Assembly (NCBI RefSeq): GCF_009830125.1
Contig: NZ_WUPT01000001.1
Location: 744,001 to 808,000 of the forward strand
Reading direction: 5' to 3'
From: Kangsaoukella pontilimi
GTDB taxonomy: Bacteria; Pseudomonadota; Alphaproteobacteria; Rhodobacterales; Rhodobacteraceae
Length of the DNA stretch: 64,000 nt
Every line of letters starts with the position of its first letter. Position 1 is the stretch's first letter. Under the pieces are notes generated by a model that searched no databases, was not told the origin of the DNA, and saw nothing but the letters and a program-made list of their open reading frames with translations. Of the stretch, positions 8,283-16,920 are shown in pieces. A program made the position numbers and the translations under genes.

Positions 8283-8430
8283 CGGGGCTTCGCCCCCGCC
8301 TCGCTCCGCTCGGCTCCCCCAGAGTATTTCCGTCAAGAAGAAGCGACAATTTAAATCAAATTGTCTTCGCCTGTTCGGAAATATCCCGGGGTGAGCCGCA
8401 CCAGCGGCGAGGGGCAGAGCCCCTGCGACG
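8283..8430. repeat. Composite dispersed repeat between convergent genes (copy 1, most complete)
   Basis: The left half holds a GGGGCTTCGCCCC hairpin, a GCTCCGCTCGGC stretch and CCCCCAGAGTATTTCC followed by CAAGAAGAAG (8316-8343). The right half holds AAATTGTCTTCGCCTGTTC, then GGAAATATCCCGGGGTGA and a GGGGCAGAGCCCC hairpin (8358-8424). The halves are inverted versions of each other around GACAATTT-AAATC-AAATTGTC (8345-8365), making an imperfect palindrome at about 8316-8391. The left half recurs at 24.0 kb and the right half at 58.0 kb, always between convergent genes. Confidence 0.7.
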
Positions 8431-8439
8431 GTCCGTGTC

Positions 8440-9270
8440 TCAGCCTCGCGTCGGGCGGGTGTCTGGCAGATTGATCCGGGCGACCTGTTCCGCGATGGGA
8501 TCGGTCGAGAGCGGATGCGTGTCAGACGAATATTCGGCAGGATCGCCAAGATCGCGCCACTCGCCGCCGGTATAGATCTCGACCGCCGAAAACTTGGCCT
8601 TGTAGCCCATCTTCGACGACCCCGGCACCCAGTAGCCGAGGTAGACGTAGGGCAGACCCGCATCGCGCGCGATGTCGATATGATCGAGGATAACGTATGT
8701 GCCGAGGCTCTGCCGGGCGAGATCGGGGTCGTAGAAACTGTAGACCATCGACAGGCCGTCATCAAGGACATCGGTCAGGCAGACCGCGGCAAGCTCGTCC
8801 CGGCCCGTGTCTCCGGTCCGTGCATATTCGATGACGCGGCTTCGGATCGGGGTCTCTTCGATCATCGCGGCGAATTCGAAGATATCCATATCGGCCATGC
8901 CGCCGTCTGCATGGCGGCTGTCGAGATAGGCGCGGAACAGCGCGTATTGCTCTTCGGTGGCCCAGGGCGACGTCGCCTCGCGGCGAAGGTCGGCATTCCG
9001 GGCCGCAGTACGACGCTGGCTGCGGGAAGGCTCGAAATCAGCGACACGGATACGGGCCGAGAGGCAGGCAGAGCACTCGGCGCAGGACGGACGGTAAAGC
9101 ACGTTCTGGGACCGCCGGAAGCCTTGCTTCGACAAGGTGTCGTTCAGCTTCTCGGCATATTCGCCCTGCAACGCCGTGAACAACTTCCGCTCCATCCGGC
9201 CCTCGAGGTAGGGGCAGGGCTGCGGAGCCGTCACATAGAATTGCGGCGCTAAGGGTAGCGTGTGGCGCAT
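8440..9270 (-). CDS. bpt: Aspartate/glutamate leucyltransferase
   Basis: This 276-residue protein matches the bacterial Bpt (ATE1-like) family in length and motifs: [13 protein letters not shown] near the N-terminus, [19 protein letters not shown] with its cysteine cluster, [20 protein letters not shown], and [20 protein letters not shown]. The enzyme adds leucine from Leu-tRNA to proteins with N-terminal Asp or Glu, marking them for ClpS/ClpAP degradation. It follows the RDD gene by 90 bp on the same strand. No clear Shine-Dalgarno precedes the ATG; instead one arm of a 10-bp inverted repeat ends two bases before it. Confidence 0.93.
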   Translation of the reverse strand: MRHTLPLAPQFYVTAPQPCPYLEGRMERKLFTALQGEYAEKLNDTLSKQGFRRSQNVLYRPSCAECSACLSARIRVADFEPSRSQRRTAARNADLRREATSPWATEEQYALFRAYLDSRHADGGMADMDIFEFAAMIEETPIRSRVIEYARTGDTGRDELAAVCLTDVLDDGLSMVYSFYDPDLARQSLGTYVILDHIDIARDAGLPYVYLGYWVPGSSKMGYKAKFSAVEIYTGGEWRDLGDPAEYSSDTHPLSTDPIAEQVARINLPDTRPTRG

Positions 9271-9272
9271 TG

Positions 9273-9331
9273 GGCGGGTCGATCGATCAAGCTGTCCATC
9301 GGGACGTTAGCAATCCAATCGTCGACCCGCC
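9273..9331 (-). promoter_or_regulatory. Inverted repeat in the bpt leader
   Basis: GGCGGGTCGA (9273-9282) and TCGACCCGCC (9322-9331) are perfect complements separated by 39 bases. On the transcript the second arm would abut the bpt start codon and could hide the ribosome entry site. Function is inferred from position only. Confidence 0.4.
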
Positions 9332-9360
9332 ACATTTTTATGCAGCCAATTTCGAGGGCG

Positions 9361-9828
9361 TCAGCGCGCCTCGCGATTGAGCGCCGCGGTCCCGAGAACC
9401 ATGTCGGTCAGGCCCTGGCGGCGTTCACTCATCAGCATGAGAACGATCGAGATCAGTTGCAGCGGGAACACCGCCACGCTGACGAAATATCCGGCAGTGT
9501 GCATCAGCGCGGTCGGTCCGTCGAAACGGTCGCCATCGGCGCGGCGCATCTCTAGCGCAACAAGACGCATTCCCGGCGTCGCCGAGCGCCGCGTGAGAGA
9601 CACCCAGCGGTACACGAAGCTGATCACGCCGTAGACCACGGGCAGAATGAAGAGTGCCGTGAAAAGGCTCAGGATGGTCACCAGGGCGGTCAGAAGCGAG
9701 ATCAGAACGATATCCACGAACCACGCAATGAGACGCTTGGTCGGGACATCGGCGTAGAACTCGGCTTCGGTGACCGGGTCGGGCAGGCCGCCGGCGTCAA
9801 AAGTTTGGTATTGGGTCATATCTGTCAT
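9361..9828 (-). CDS. RDD family membrane protein
   Basis: This 155-residue protein has the RDD pattern: a polar N-terminus, then PTKRLIAWFVDIVLISLL with Arg and Asp in the first membrane segment (about residues 30-50), a second segment at about 52-75, the loop RRSATPGMRLVALEMRR, and a third segment at about 108-130. The family has no firmly known function in most bacteria; some members are proposed ion or proton exchangers. The start at 9828 (MTDMTQ) could also be three codons later. It lies between the DUF2852 and bpt genes, all on the same strand. Confidence 0.88.
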   Translation of the reverse strand: MTDMTQYQTFDAGGLPDPVTEAEFYADVPTKRLIAWFVDIVLISLLTALVTILSLFTALFILPVVYGVISFVYRWVSLTRRSATPGMRLVALEMRRADGDRFDGPTALMHTAGYFVSVAVFPLQLISIVLMLMSERRQGLTDMVLGTAALNREAR

Positions 9829-9889
9829 GTAGGCTGTCCCCGTTCATCCGCCAAACGGCCCCCGTTTTGGGGGCCGCCGGACATTCGTG

Positions 9890-10312
9890 TCAGGCTTCTG
9901 CCGCGTCGCCGTCGATATCGCGGCTCTTGCGGCTGTCGCGGTCGGCCATGAACTGGTCGAACTCGGCCTTGTCCTTGGCTTCGCGGAGCCGGTCGAGGAA
10001 GGCCTCGAAGGCGTCCTGTTCGTCCTGCAGGCGGCGCAGCGTCTCGGCCTTGTAGGCGTCGAAGGCGCTGTTGCCCGAGGATTTGAAGGCGGTGTGGGCG
10101 TAGCGGGTGCGCTTGGCGCAGCTACCGTTGAACATGCGTTTGCTCCAGATCATGTAGGCCAGAAGCGCCAGGCCGACCGGCCAGAAGAAGATGAACCCAA
10201 GGACCATCGCGGCGATCCAGGCGCCTTTGCCCCGGTCGTCAAGCCAGGCCTCGGCGCGGGTCAGCCAGGTCCCGCGATGAGCAGGGGTGGCGTGAAGAGA
10301 GGCAGTGGTCAT
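9890..10312 (-). CDS. DUF2852 domain protein
   Basis: The 140-residue protein is read from ATG 10312 (MTTASLHATP), which has GGAG 8 bases upstream; the frame extends further but crosses the palindrome region. One membrane segment spans about residues 29-55 (GKGAWIAAMVLGFIFFWPVG), followed by a short basic stretch and a highly charged, probably coiled-coil tail (about 75-130). This matches DUF2852, a common alphaproteobacterial family without assigned function. Two 19-bp palindromes flank its putative promoter, so it is probably under tight repression. Confidence 0.85.
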   Translation of the reverse strand: MTTASLHATPAHRGTWLTRAEAWLDDRGKGAWIAAMVLGFIFFWPVGLALLAYMIWSKRMFNGSCAKRTRYAHTAFKSSGNSAFDAYKAETLRRLQDEQDAFEAFLDRLREAKDKAEFDQFMADRDSRKSRDIDGDAAEA

Positions 10313-10342
10313 CTGTGGTGCTCCAATATCCGTTTCGGTTGA

Positions 10343-10361
10343 ATGTGAATTCGTTTCACAT
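10343..10361. promoter_or_regulatory. Palindrome 1 upstream of the DUF2852 gene
   Basis: ATGTGAATTCGTTTCACAT has perfect 7-base arms around a 5-base centre. It lies 31 bases before the DUF2852 start codon. A near copy lies 58 bases further upstream. Confidence 0.6.
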
Positions 10362-10400
10362 CCCAGATATCGGAGGTCGGGGCTTCTCAATCAAGACTTT

Positions 10401-10419
10401 ATGTGAATGTTTTTTACAT
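10401..10419. promoter_or_regulatory. Palindrome 2 upstream of the DUF2852 gene
   Basis: ATGTGAATGTTTTTTACAT has the same length and arm sequence as palindrome 1, with one mismatch between arms. Between the two, on the minus strand, TTGATT (near 10390) and GATATC (near 10368), 17 bases apart, could be the promoter boxes. A repressor bound at both sites would close that promoter. Confidence 0.55.
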
Positions 10420-10427
10420 TTATTTTA

Positions 10428-10898
10428 TTATGATATGAAATCAGACACTTGCGCATCACAAATTCGCTGAAGCGCCCGCGGTTCGACCGAGAAAATATGC
10501 CTGGGCGTCCCGGCTGCGGCGTAGACCGTTTCGAATCCCAACAGGGTTCTGTCGAAGAATATGCGTGGCTCGGTCAGGTGTCCGAGAGGGGCCACGCCGC
10601 CGATGGCGAAGCCCGTTGTCTGGCGAACGAAATCGGCATCCGCGCGCCCAAGAGCCTCGCCCGCAAGCGCGGCGGCACGCACCGGATCGACCTGCCTTCC
10701 GCCCGCGGTGATGAACAGGACAACGTTGCCGGTGGTCTCGCCCCGGAAAATGATCGACTTGGCGATCTGATCGATCTCGCAGCCAGCTTCTCGGGACGCG
10801 TCGGCGGCGGTTCTTGTACCGCCGGGCATCTCGAGGATGGTGGTGTCGAGGCCCGCGGCCTCGATTGCGGCGCGAACGCGCTTCAGGCTCTTGCTCAT
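10428..10898 (-). CDS. YbaK/EbsC family aminoacyl-tRNA editing protein
   Basis: The 156-residue single-domain protein matches the YbaK/ProX fold: MSKSLKRVRAAIEAAGLD start, the conserved lysine Lys47 in IDQIAKSIIF, the strand VVLFITAGGRQVD, and TTGFAIGGVAPLGH in the substrate pocket. Family members hydrolyse mischarged tRNAs such as Cys-tRNA(Pro) or Ala-tRNA(Pro); which substrate this one uses cannot be read from sequence. It is divergent from glnE with a 67-bp gap. Confidence 0.88.
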   Translation of the reverse strand: MSKSLKRVRAAIEAAGLDTTILEMPGGTRTAADASREAGCEIDQIAKSIIFRGETTGNVVLFITAGGRQVDPVRAAALAGEALGRADADFVRQTTGFAIGGVAPLGHLTEPRIFFDRTLLGFETVYAAAGTPRHIFSVEPRALQRICDAQVSDFIS

Positions 10899-10965
10899 GG
10901 GTCTTCCGGGCTTGGCGTCGGGTTCACGGGCCTGATAGCGTTCGGGAAAACGGAAGGAAACCCGC

Positions 10966-13767
10966 GTGACATTCGCCGCTCGCCTCAGCCGTCTGCCGCG
11001 CCCCGTGGATCGGGATCGTGCCGAAGATATCGAGAGCCGCCTTGGCGGATTGGACCGGACGCTTGTCGAGCTCGTTGCGGGAACGGCAGGGGCGTCGCCC
11101 TTTCTGCACGAACTGGCCGTACGCGAGGCCGACTGGCTGATGGATACGCTCGCCGGTGATCCCGAAACCGCACGCGAGGGCGTCCTTGCAGAGACGCGCG
11201 ACGCGCCGGACGAGACGCTCGATCACGCGCTCCGCCGGGCCAAGGGGCGGATCGCACTTCTGACGGCGCTTGCGGACCTGGGCGGTGTCTGGTCGCTGGA
11301 AGAGGTCACGAAGACGCTCACCGATTTTGCCGACCTCGCAACCTCTCGCGCCTTGACGGCAGCTGTCGCGGCTGAGGTCCGGCGCGGCAAGCTTCCGGGG
11401 CAGGGACCCGATGACGTGGCCACGGGCGGCGGCCTTGTCGCGATCGCCATGGGCAAGATGGGCGCAGGCGAGCTGAACTATTCCTCGGACATCGACCTGA
11501 TCTGCCTTTTCGACGAGACCCGATTCGATCCCGCCGACTATGCCGACGCGCGGGCCAGCTTCGTGCGGGCGGTCCGGCGCATGACCAAGACACTTTCCGA
11601 ACGGACGGCGGACGGGTACGTCTTTCGCACCGACCTCAGGCTCAGGCCCGATGCCTCGGTCACGCCGGTGGCCTTGTCGATGGAAGCCGCGGAACGCTAT
11701 TACGAAAGCTTTGGCCGGACGTGGGAGCGCGCAGCCTATATCAAGGCGCGCGCAGCGGCGGGCGACATCGCGGCGGGCGAGCGGTTTCTCAAGACGCTGA
11801 CGCCTTTCGTCTGGCGGCGGCATCTAGATTTCGCGGCCATTCAGGATGCCCATGACATGCGGCTTCGGATCCGCGACCACAAAGGGCTGACGCGGCCGGT
11901 CTCGCATCTGGGCCATGACGTGAAGCTGGGGCAGGGCGGCATTCGCGAGATCGAGTTCTTCACCCAGACCCGGCAGATCATCGCGGGCGGGCGCGATCCG
12001 GAGTTGAGATCGCCCCGGACGGTCGAGGGGCTGGCGCTTTTGGCGAAGAAAGGCTGGATCGGAGAGGGCGACGCACGGCAACTGACCGAGGATTACCGCG
12101 CGCTCCGCGAGCTGGAACACCGCTTGCAGATGGTGGCCGACCAGCAGACCCAGACGCTGCCTGCCACGGAAGAGGACTTTGCCCGCATTGCGGCTTTGTC
12201 GGGTGTCGAGGCTGCTGAATATTCCAGGGAGATCGAGGAACGGTTCCATCGTGTCTCCTGTCTGACCGAGCCGTTTTTCGTGCCGGGCGCGCCCAAGGAG
12301 AGTGCGGCGGAGGATCAGCCAGAACTCTCCGAGAACTCTGAGAGCATCGTGCAGCGTTGGAAAAGCTATCCCGCTCTTCGCTCGAAACGCGCGGTCGAGA
12401 TCTTCGACCGGATGCGGCCGGCCCTGATCCGGCGGCTTTGCGAAGCCCGGAGCGTGGACGAGGCCGTTCTGCATTTCGATGGTTTTCTCAGTGGCTTACC
12501 GGCGGGCGTTCAGGTGTTTTCTCTGTTCGAGGCAAACCCGCAATTGCTGGACCTCGTCGTGGATATCGTCGACACGGCACCGGCCTTGGGTCAGTACCTG
12601 TCGCGGAACAGCGGGGTGTTCGACGCGGTCATCGGCGGGGGCTTCTTTTCGGACTGGCCGGGATGCGCGGCGTTGACGGCGGACCTGACCCGCGAGCTGG
12701 ACAGTCAGCCGGACTATGAGGCGCGGCTCGACCGGGCGCGGCTCTGGCAAAAGGAATGGCAGTTCAGGATCGGCGTCCACCACCTGCGCGGCCTGATCAG
12801 CGCCGCCGAGGCGGGCCGCGACTATGCCGATCTGGCCGAGGCGACGCTGTCGGCGCTCTGGCCCGTCGTGGTAGCGAATTTCGCCGAGAAGCACGGACAG
12901 CCACCGGGCGGCGGGGCGACGGTTCTGGGCATGGGGTCGCTCGGGGCCGGGCGGCTGAATGCCGGTTCGGACCTTGACCTGATCGTCATCTATGACGGGC
13001 AGGGGGTCGAGGCGTCTGAAGGCCGACGCCCGCTGGCGACCCGCGCCTATTACGCACGCCTGACGCAGGCCCTCGTGACCGCGGTCTCGGCTCCGACCGC
13101 CGAGGGGCGGCTGTACGAAGTGGACATGCGGCTCAGGCCGTCAGGACGGCAGGGGCCCGTGGCGACGGGGTTCGAGTCGTTTAGAGAATATCAGACCAAC
13201 GAGGCCTGGACATGGGAGCATCTGGCCCTGACCCGCGCCCGTCGCGTTGCGGGTGACGCGGCGCTTGGCGACCGGGTCGAGGCATTCCGCCGCGAACTTC
13301 TGGCGCGGGACCGGGACCGGGAGAGCACGCTCAAGGATGTCCGCGACATGCGCCGCCGTCTGGCCGAGGCGCGGCCCGCCTCCCATGCGCTCGACGTCAA
13401 GGCGGGGGCGGGGCGGCTTCAGGATATCGAGCTTTTTGCCGAAGCCGGAACGCTTCTGGCAGGGCGCCCTGTCCGCCGGATCAACGCGCAGATCGCGGCG
13501 GCGGCCCCGGCGCTTGGCCTCGCTGCTGAGGATGCTGCGATCCTCGACGAGATATACGAGACGCTCTGGCAGGTGCAGGCGGCGGCGCGGCTGATGTCCT
13601 CGGGTCCGCTTCGCGCCGAGGATGCGGGCGCAAGCGCCGCCGACTTTCTCGTCCGGCAATCGGGGCAGGGCAGCCTGGAGGCGCTTATGACCACGCTGGA
13701 CGACATGGCGGGCGAAGCCGCCGCCCTGATCGACAAGGGCCTTGGCGAAAGCGACCTGCCGGATTAA
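10966..13767 (+). CDS. glnE: Bifunctional glutamine synthetase adenylyltransferase/deadenylase
   Basis: This 933-residue protein matches GlnE in length and layout. The N-terminal adenylyl-removing nucleotidyltransferase domain carries MGKMGAGELNYSSDIDLI (about residues 161-178). The C-terminal adenylylating domain carries MGSLGAGRLNAGSDLDLIVI (about 657-676). Each has its paired aspartates (DID and DLD), so both active sites look intact. GlnE adds or removes AMP on glutamine synthetase in response to PII and glutamine. The GTG start has AAGGAA 7 bases upstream. No PII or glnA gene is in the window. Confidence 0.96.
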   Translation: MTFAARLSRLPRPVDRDRAEDIESRLGGLDRTLVELVAGTAGASPFLHELAVREADWLMDTLAGDPETAREGVLAETRDAPDETLDHALRRAKGRIALLTALADLGGVWSLEEVTKTLTDFADLATSRALTAAVAAEVRRGKLPGQGPDDVATGGGLVAIAMGKMGAGELNYSSDIDLICLFDETRFDPADYADARASFVRAVRRMTKTLSERTADGYVFRTDLRLRPDASVTPVALSMEAAERYYESFGRTWERAAYIKARAAAGDIAAGERFLKTLTPFVWRRHLDFAAIQDAHDMRLRIRDHKGLTRPVSHLGHDVKLGQGGIREIEFFTQTRQIIAGGRDPELRSPRTVEGLALLAKKGWIGEGDARQLTEDYRALRELEHRLQMVADQQTQTLPATEEDFARIAALSGVEAAEYSREIEERFHRVSCLTEPFFVPGAPKESAAEDQPELSENSESIVQRWKSYPALRSKRAVEIFDRMRPALIRRLCEARSVDEAVLHFDGFLSGLPAGVQVFSLFEANPQLLDLVVDIVDTAPALGQYLSRNSGVFDAVIGGGFFSDWPGCAALTADLTRELDSQPDYEARLDRARLWQKEWQFRIGVHHLRGLISAAEAGRDYADLAEATLSALWPVVVANFAEKHGQPPGGGATVLGMGSLGAGRLNAGSDLDLIVIYDGQGVEASEGRRPLATRAYYARLTQALVTAVSAPTAEGRLYEVDMRLRPSGRQGPVATGFESFREYQTNEAWTWEHLALTRARRVAGDAALGDRVEAFRRELLARDRDRESTLKDVRDMRRRLAEARPASHALDVKAGAGRLQDIELFAEAGTLLAGRPVRRINAQIAAAAPALGLAAEDAAILDEIYETLWQVQAAARLMSSGPLRAEDAGASAADFLVRQSGQGSLEALMTTLDDMAGEAAALIDKGLGESDLPD

Positions 13768-13801
13768 GTCCGCAAAAGCCGTTTTCGAAGGACAGCACGC
13801 G

Positions 13802-14095
13802 ATGCCACGCAACGACACCGACCGCTCGGACCCGAAAGGGCTGATCCGCGAGAGCTATCGCATCGAAGGGATAGAGGAACCGGAATGCCGGTCGATCTTT
13901 CTGGACTGGGCGATTGGCGTGCCCGTCGGCGAAGACAGCGCAGAACATGTGCGGCAGCTTCTGGACCGTTACGCCGCCGGCCATCCCGACCACCCCATGA
14001 CGAAGGTTCTGACCGAAGCGCTGGCTGAGACGCCGCGCTCGGGGCGGCGCGGTGGCGCGCGGGGGCGCCGGAGCGGCGGCGGGGCAGGCTCCTGA
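13802..14095 (+). CDS. Conserved hypothetical protein downstream of glnE
   Basis: The ATG at 13802 (MPRNDTDRSDPKG) follows AAGGA by about 10 bases, which favours it over an in-frame start 20 codons earlier. The 97-residue protein is soluble, with a core IRESYRIEGIEEPECRSIFL and a Gly/Arg-rich basic tail from about residue 78. I recall similar proteins in other Rhodobacterales but know no function. It starts 34 bases after glnE and is probably co-transcribed with it. Confidence 0.8.
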   Translation: MPRNDTDRSDPKGLIRESYRIEGIEEPECRSIFLDWAIGVPVGEDSAEHVRQLLDRYAAGHPDHPMTKVLTEALAETPRSGRRGGARGRRSGGGAGS

Positions 14096-14110
14096 CCGCC
14101 GCCGGTCAGG
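14091..14110. terminator. Hairpin between convergent genes (97-residue protein / eda)
   Basis: CCTGACCG-CCGC-CGGTCAGG is a perfect 8-bp stem that spans the stop codon of the upstream gene and abuts the eda stop codon. It is symmetric and has no T-run on either side, so any termination would be in both directions. Confidence 0.5.
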
Positions 14111-14752
14111 TCAGGCCGACAGCGCTGCCGCTTCCGACGCGAGCGCCGTGATCCGTTCCCAGTCGCCCGCCAGCACCGCGTCCTTCGGCGCAACCCATGA
14201 ACCACCCACACAGAGCGTGTTCGACAGACCCAGATAGTCGCGTGCATTGGACAGGCTCACGCCACCTGTCGGACAGAAGCGGACCTGCGGGATGGGCGCG
14301 CCGATGGCCTTGAGCGCTGGCACACCGCCAGAGGCTTCGGCAGGAAAGAATTTCTGGACGCTGTAGCCGCGTTCGAGCAGCCGCATCGCCTCGGTCGCCG
14401 TGGCGGCGCCGGGCAGGATTGGAAGGTCCGCGTCCTCGGCGGCATCGAGAAGCCGGTCGGTCGCCCCCGGCGAGACGCCGAACAGCGCGCCCGCCTCTTT
14501 CGCCGCGATCACGTCCTCGGGCGTCAGCAGAGTCCCTGCGCCGACGACCCCGCCCTCGACACCCGCCATCTCGCGGATCACGTCGAGCGCGGCGGGCGTT
14601 CTGAGCGTCACTTCCAGAGCGGGCAGCCCGCCTGCGACAAGGGCCTCGGCCAGACCGCGCGCATGGGCCGCGTCCTCGACCACGAGTACCGGCACCACGG
14701 GGGCCAGCTGGCAGATCTCGGCGGTTTGGCGGCTGATGTCCTGGGGTGTCAT
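14111..14752 (-). CDS. eda: KDPG/KHG aldolase
   Basis: The 213-residue protein is a class I aldolase of the Entner-Doudoroff pathway, splitting 2-keto-3-deoxy-6-phosphogluconate into pyruvate and glyceraldehyde 3-phosphate. The Schiff-base lysine is Lys134 in SVQKFFPAEASGG; Glu47 and Arg51 lie in LEVTLRTPAA; PTGGVSLSNARDYL forms the phosphate-binding end. AAGGAAG precedes the ATG. It lies 21 bp after edd on the same strand, giving the standard edd-eda operon. Confidence 0.96.
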   Translation of the reverse strand: MTPQDISRQTAEICQLAPVVPVLVVEDAAHARGLAEALVAGGLPALEVTLRTPAALDVIREMAGVEGGVVGAGTLLTPEDVIAAKEAGALFGVSPGATDRLLDAAEDADLPILPGAATATEAMRLLERGYSVQKFFPAEASGGVPALKAIGAPIPQVRFCPTGGVSLSNARDYLGLSNTLCVGGSWVAPKDAVLAGDWERITALASEAAALSA

Positions 14753-14773
14753 TCCGGTCTTCCTTTATCCTGA

Positions 14774-16582
14774 TCAGACGACGGTTGCGCCGCCGTCACT
14801 CGCCAGACCGCAATTCCTGCGGAAGGCGGTAAAAAGCTCTCGGCCAAGCCCGACATCGTTAGCCGATAGGTCGATCGAGATTGGCTCGCGGGTGTCGAAA
14901 TCGTCGGCAAGACATTCGATCTTGCCGGTAGTGGCATCCACGCGCACCCGGTCCCCGTCCTTGAGCCGCGCGATGGGTCCGCCATCGGCGGCCTCAGGCG
15001 ACAGGTGAATTGCGGCAGGCACCTTGCCGGACGCGCCTGACATTCGCCCGTCGGTCACAAGGGCAACCTTCAGTCCACGGCCCAGAAGAACCGACAGGAT
15101 GGGTGTCAGCGAGTGCAGCTCGGGCATCCCGTTGGCCTTCGGTCCCTGAAACCGGACGACGATGACGGTGTCTTCGGTGAACTCGCCAGCCTGAAACGCC
15201 GTCTTCACCTCGGACTGATCGTGGAAGATGCGCGCGGGTGCGTCGACGATCTGGTGCTCGGGCGCGACGGCCGAGACCTTCATGACCGAGCGGCCCAGAT
15301 TGCCCTTCAACTCTTTCAGACCGCCAGACGGCTGGAACGGATCGCCGGCAGGTCGGAGGATCTTGTCGTTGAGGCTTTCCTTCGGTCCGTCCTCCCAGAC
15401 GAGCGCGCCGTCCTTCAGCTTAGGTTCGGAGGCATAGAGCGACAGCCCATCGCCCGCGACAGTGCGGGTATCGGGGTGCAGAAGGCCGAGGTCCAGAAGC
15501 TCACCGATCATATAGGCGAGGCCACCCGCGGCATGGAAATGGTTCACGTCCGCAAGACCATTCGGATAGACCTTGGCCATCAGGGGCGTCGCGGCGGAGA
15601 GGTCGTTGAAATCCTCGATGTCCAGGATCACGCCCGCCGCCCGCGCCATGGCGGGCAGGTGGATGACGAGGTTCGTGGAGCCGCCCGTCGCCATCAAGCC
15701 GACGATGCCGTTCACGAAGGCGCGTTCGTCCAGAATGTCGCCTACGGGGCGATAGTCATTGCCCTGCGCGGTGATCGCGGCGGCGCGTCGCGCGGCCTCG
15801 TCGGTCAGCGCATCGCGGAGCGGTGTATTCGGGTTCACGAACGACGCGCCCGGCAGATGCAGACCCATGAACTCCATGAGCATCTGGTTCGTGTTCGCGG
15901 TGCCGTAAAAGGTGCAGGTGCCGGGGCCATGATACGAGGCCATTTCGGCCTCCATCAGCTTGTCGCGGCCGATCTCGCCGGCGGCGAATTGCTGGCGGAC
16001 CTTGGATTTCTCGTCATTCGGCAGACCGCTGGTCATAGGTCCTGCAGGCACGAAAATGCCGGGCAGGTGGCCGAAGGTGGCAGCCGCAATGATCAGGCCC
16101 GGCACGATCTTGTCGCAGACGCCGAGGTAAAGCGCGGCGTCGAAGGTGTTGTGGCTGAGCGCCACGCCGGTGGCGAGCGCGATCACGTCCCGGCTGAAGA
16201 GGCTCAGCTCCATCCCCGGCTGTCCCTGGGTGACGCCGTCACACATGGCCGGAACGCCGCCTGCCACCTGGGCCGTTGCGCCTGCCTTGCGGGCTGCGGC
16301 CTTGATCCGGTCGGGATAATCCTTGAACGGCTGATGCGCGGACAGCATGTCGTTATAGGCCGTTACGATTCCGATATTGGGGGCGTCTTCGGCCACAAGC
16401 GCGGCCTTGTCATCGCCCATCGCGGCATAGGCATGGGCCTGGTTCCCGCAGGAGAGGTGAGCCCGCTTCACCCCCGCGTCGCGGGCTCGCGCGATCTTGT
16501 CCAGATAGCTGCCGCGCGCGCCTTGCGACCGCTCGATAATCCTGTCCGTGACGCGCTGGACGGTGTCGTTCAATGTCGTCAT
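14774..16582 (-). CDS. edd: Phosphogluconate dehydratase
   Basis: This 602-residue protein is the usual length for Edd of the IlvD/Edd family. It dehydrates 6-phosphogluconate to KDPG using an iron-sulphur cluster. The cluster-type motifs [16 protein letters not shown] and [12 protein letters not shown] are present, together with [14 protein letters not shown] and [20 protein letters not shown]. The ATG has AAGGA 9 bases upstream. A TGTTA-N4-TAACA palindrome 44 bases upstream suggests repression by a LacI-family sugar-acid regulator. Confidence 0.97.
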   Translation of the reverse strand: MTTLNDTVQRVTDRIIERSQGARGSYLDKIARARDAGVKRAHLSCGNQAHAYAAMGDDKAALVAEDAPNIGIVTAYNDMLSAHQPFKDYPDRIKAAARKAGATAQVAGGVPAMCDGVTQGQPGMELSLFSRDVIALATGVALSHNTFDAALYLGVCDKIVPGLIIAAATFGHLPGIFVPAGPMTSGLPNDEKSKVRQQFAAGEIGRDKLMEAEMASYHGPGTCTFYGTANTNQMLMEFMGLHLPGASFVNPNTPLRDALTDEAARRAAAITAQGNDYRPVGDILDERAFVNGIVGLMATGGSTNLVIHLPAMARAAGVILDIEDFNDLSAATPLMAKVYPNGLADVNHFHAAGGLAYMIGELLDLGLLHPDTRTVAGDGLSLYASEPKLKDGALVWEDGPKESLNDKILRPAGDPFQPSGGLKELKGNLGRSVMKVSAVAPEHQIVDAPARIFHDQSEVKTAFQAGEFTEDTVIVVRFQGPKANGMPELHSLTPILSVLLGRGLKVALVTDGRMSGASGKVPAAIHLSPEAADGGPIARLKDGDRVRVDATTGKIECLADDFDTREPISIDLSANDVGLGRELFTAFRRNCGLASDGGATVV

Positions 16583-16625
16583 GGGTGTGAGTCCTTTTTC
16601 GTGTCGGGGCGCTCATATCACTTCG

Positions 16626-16639
16626 TGTTACCGCTAACA
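16626..16639. promoter_or_regulatory. LacI-type operator upstream of edd
   Basis: TGTTA-CCGC-TAACA is a perfect dyad with the central CG typical of LacI-family operators, and it resembles the gluconate-repressor type of site. It sits 44 bases upstream of the edd start codon, within reach of the promoter. The regulator gene is not in the window. Confidence 0.6.
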
Positions 16640-16772
16640 ACGGGCATTTCGTCGCGATTGCCTGCCATGAGGCGCGTGCATGACGGGGTTGCAGCTTTGT
16701 GGGTTTAAGCGCCCACGCCCCAAGAATAGCTGATGGTCAAATGCAATAGAGCATATGGAAAGACCAAGGACC

Positions 16773-16877
16773 ATGACCCGTAACAAAGCCTACGACCTCG
16801 ACTACACCGCCATTGAGATCCGCGCCCGGAAAGAGCGTGCGATGTGGCTTGCCCGCGCGCTCGGCTTCAAGCGCTGA
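16773..16877 (+). CDS. Small conserved-type protein (34 residues)
   Basis: The frame encodes a charged, probably helical peptide beginning MTRNKAYDLDYTAIEIRARK and ending ALGFKR. It is similar in character to small Rhodobacterales proteins of about 35-55 residues sometimes named RSP_7527 family, but that resemblance is from memory. GGAAAG and AAGGA lie upstream of the ATG, the latter very close to it. It sits 44 bp before the RlmI-like methyltransferase. Confidence 0.55.
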   Translation: MTRNKAYDLDYTAIEIRARKERAMWLARALGFKR

Positions 16878-16920
16878 CATAACGCTTTCCGGCGGAGGCG
16901 GAGCGGGGTAGAGGACGGCA

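Noticed and set aside
15113-16708. 531-codon antisense frame over edd
   Set aside because: It mirrors the phosphogluconate dehydratase gene and matches no family I know.
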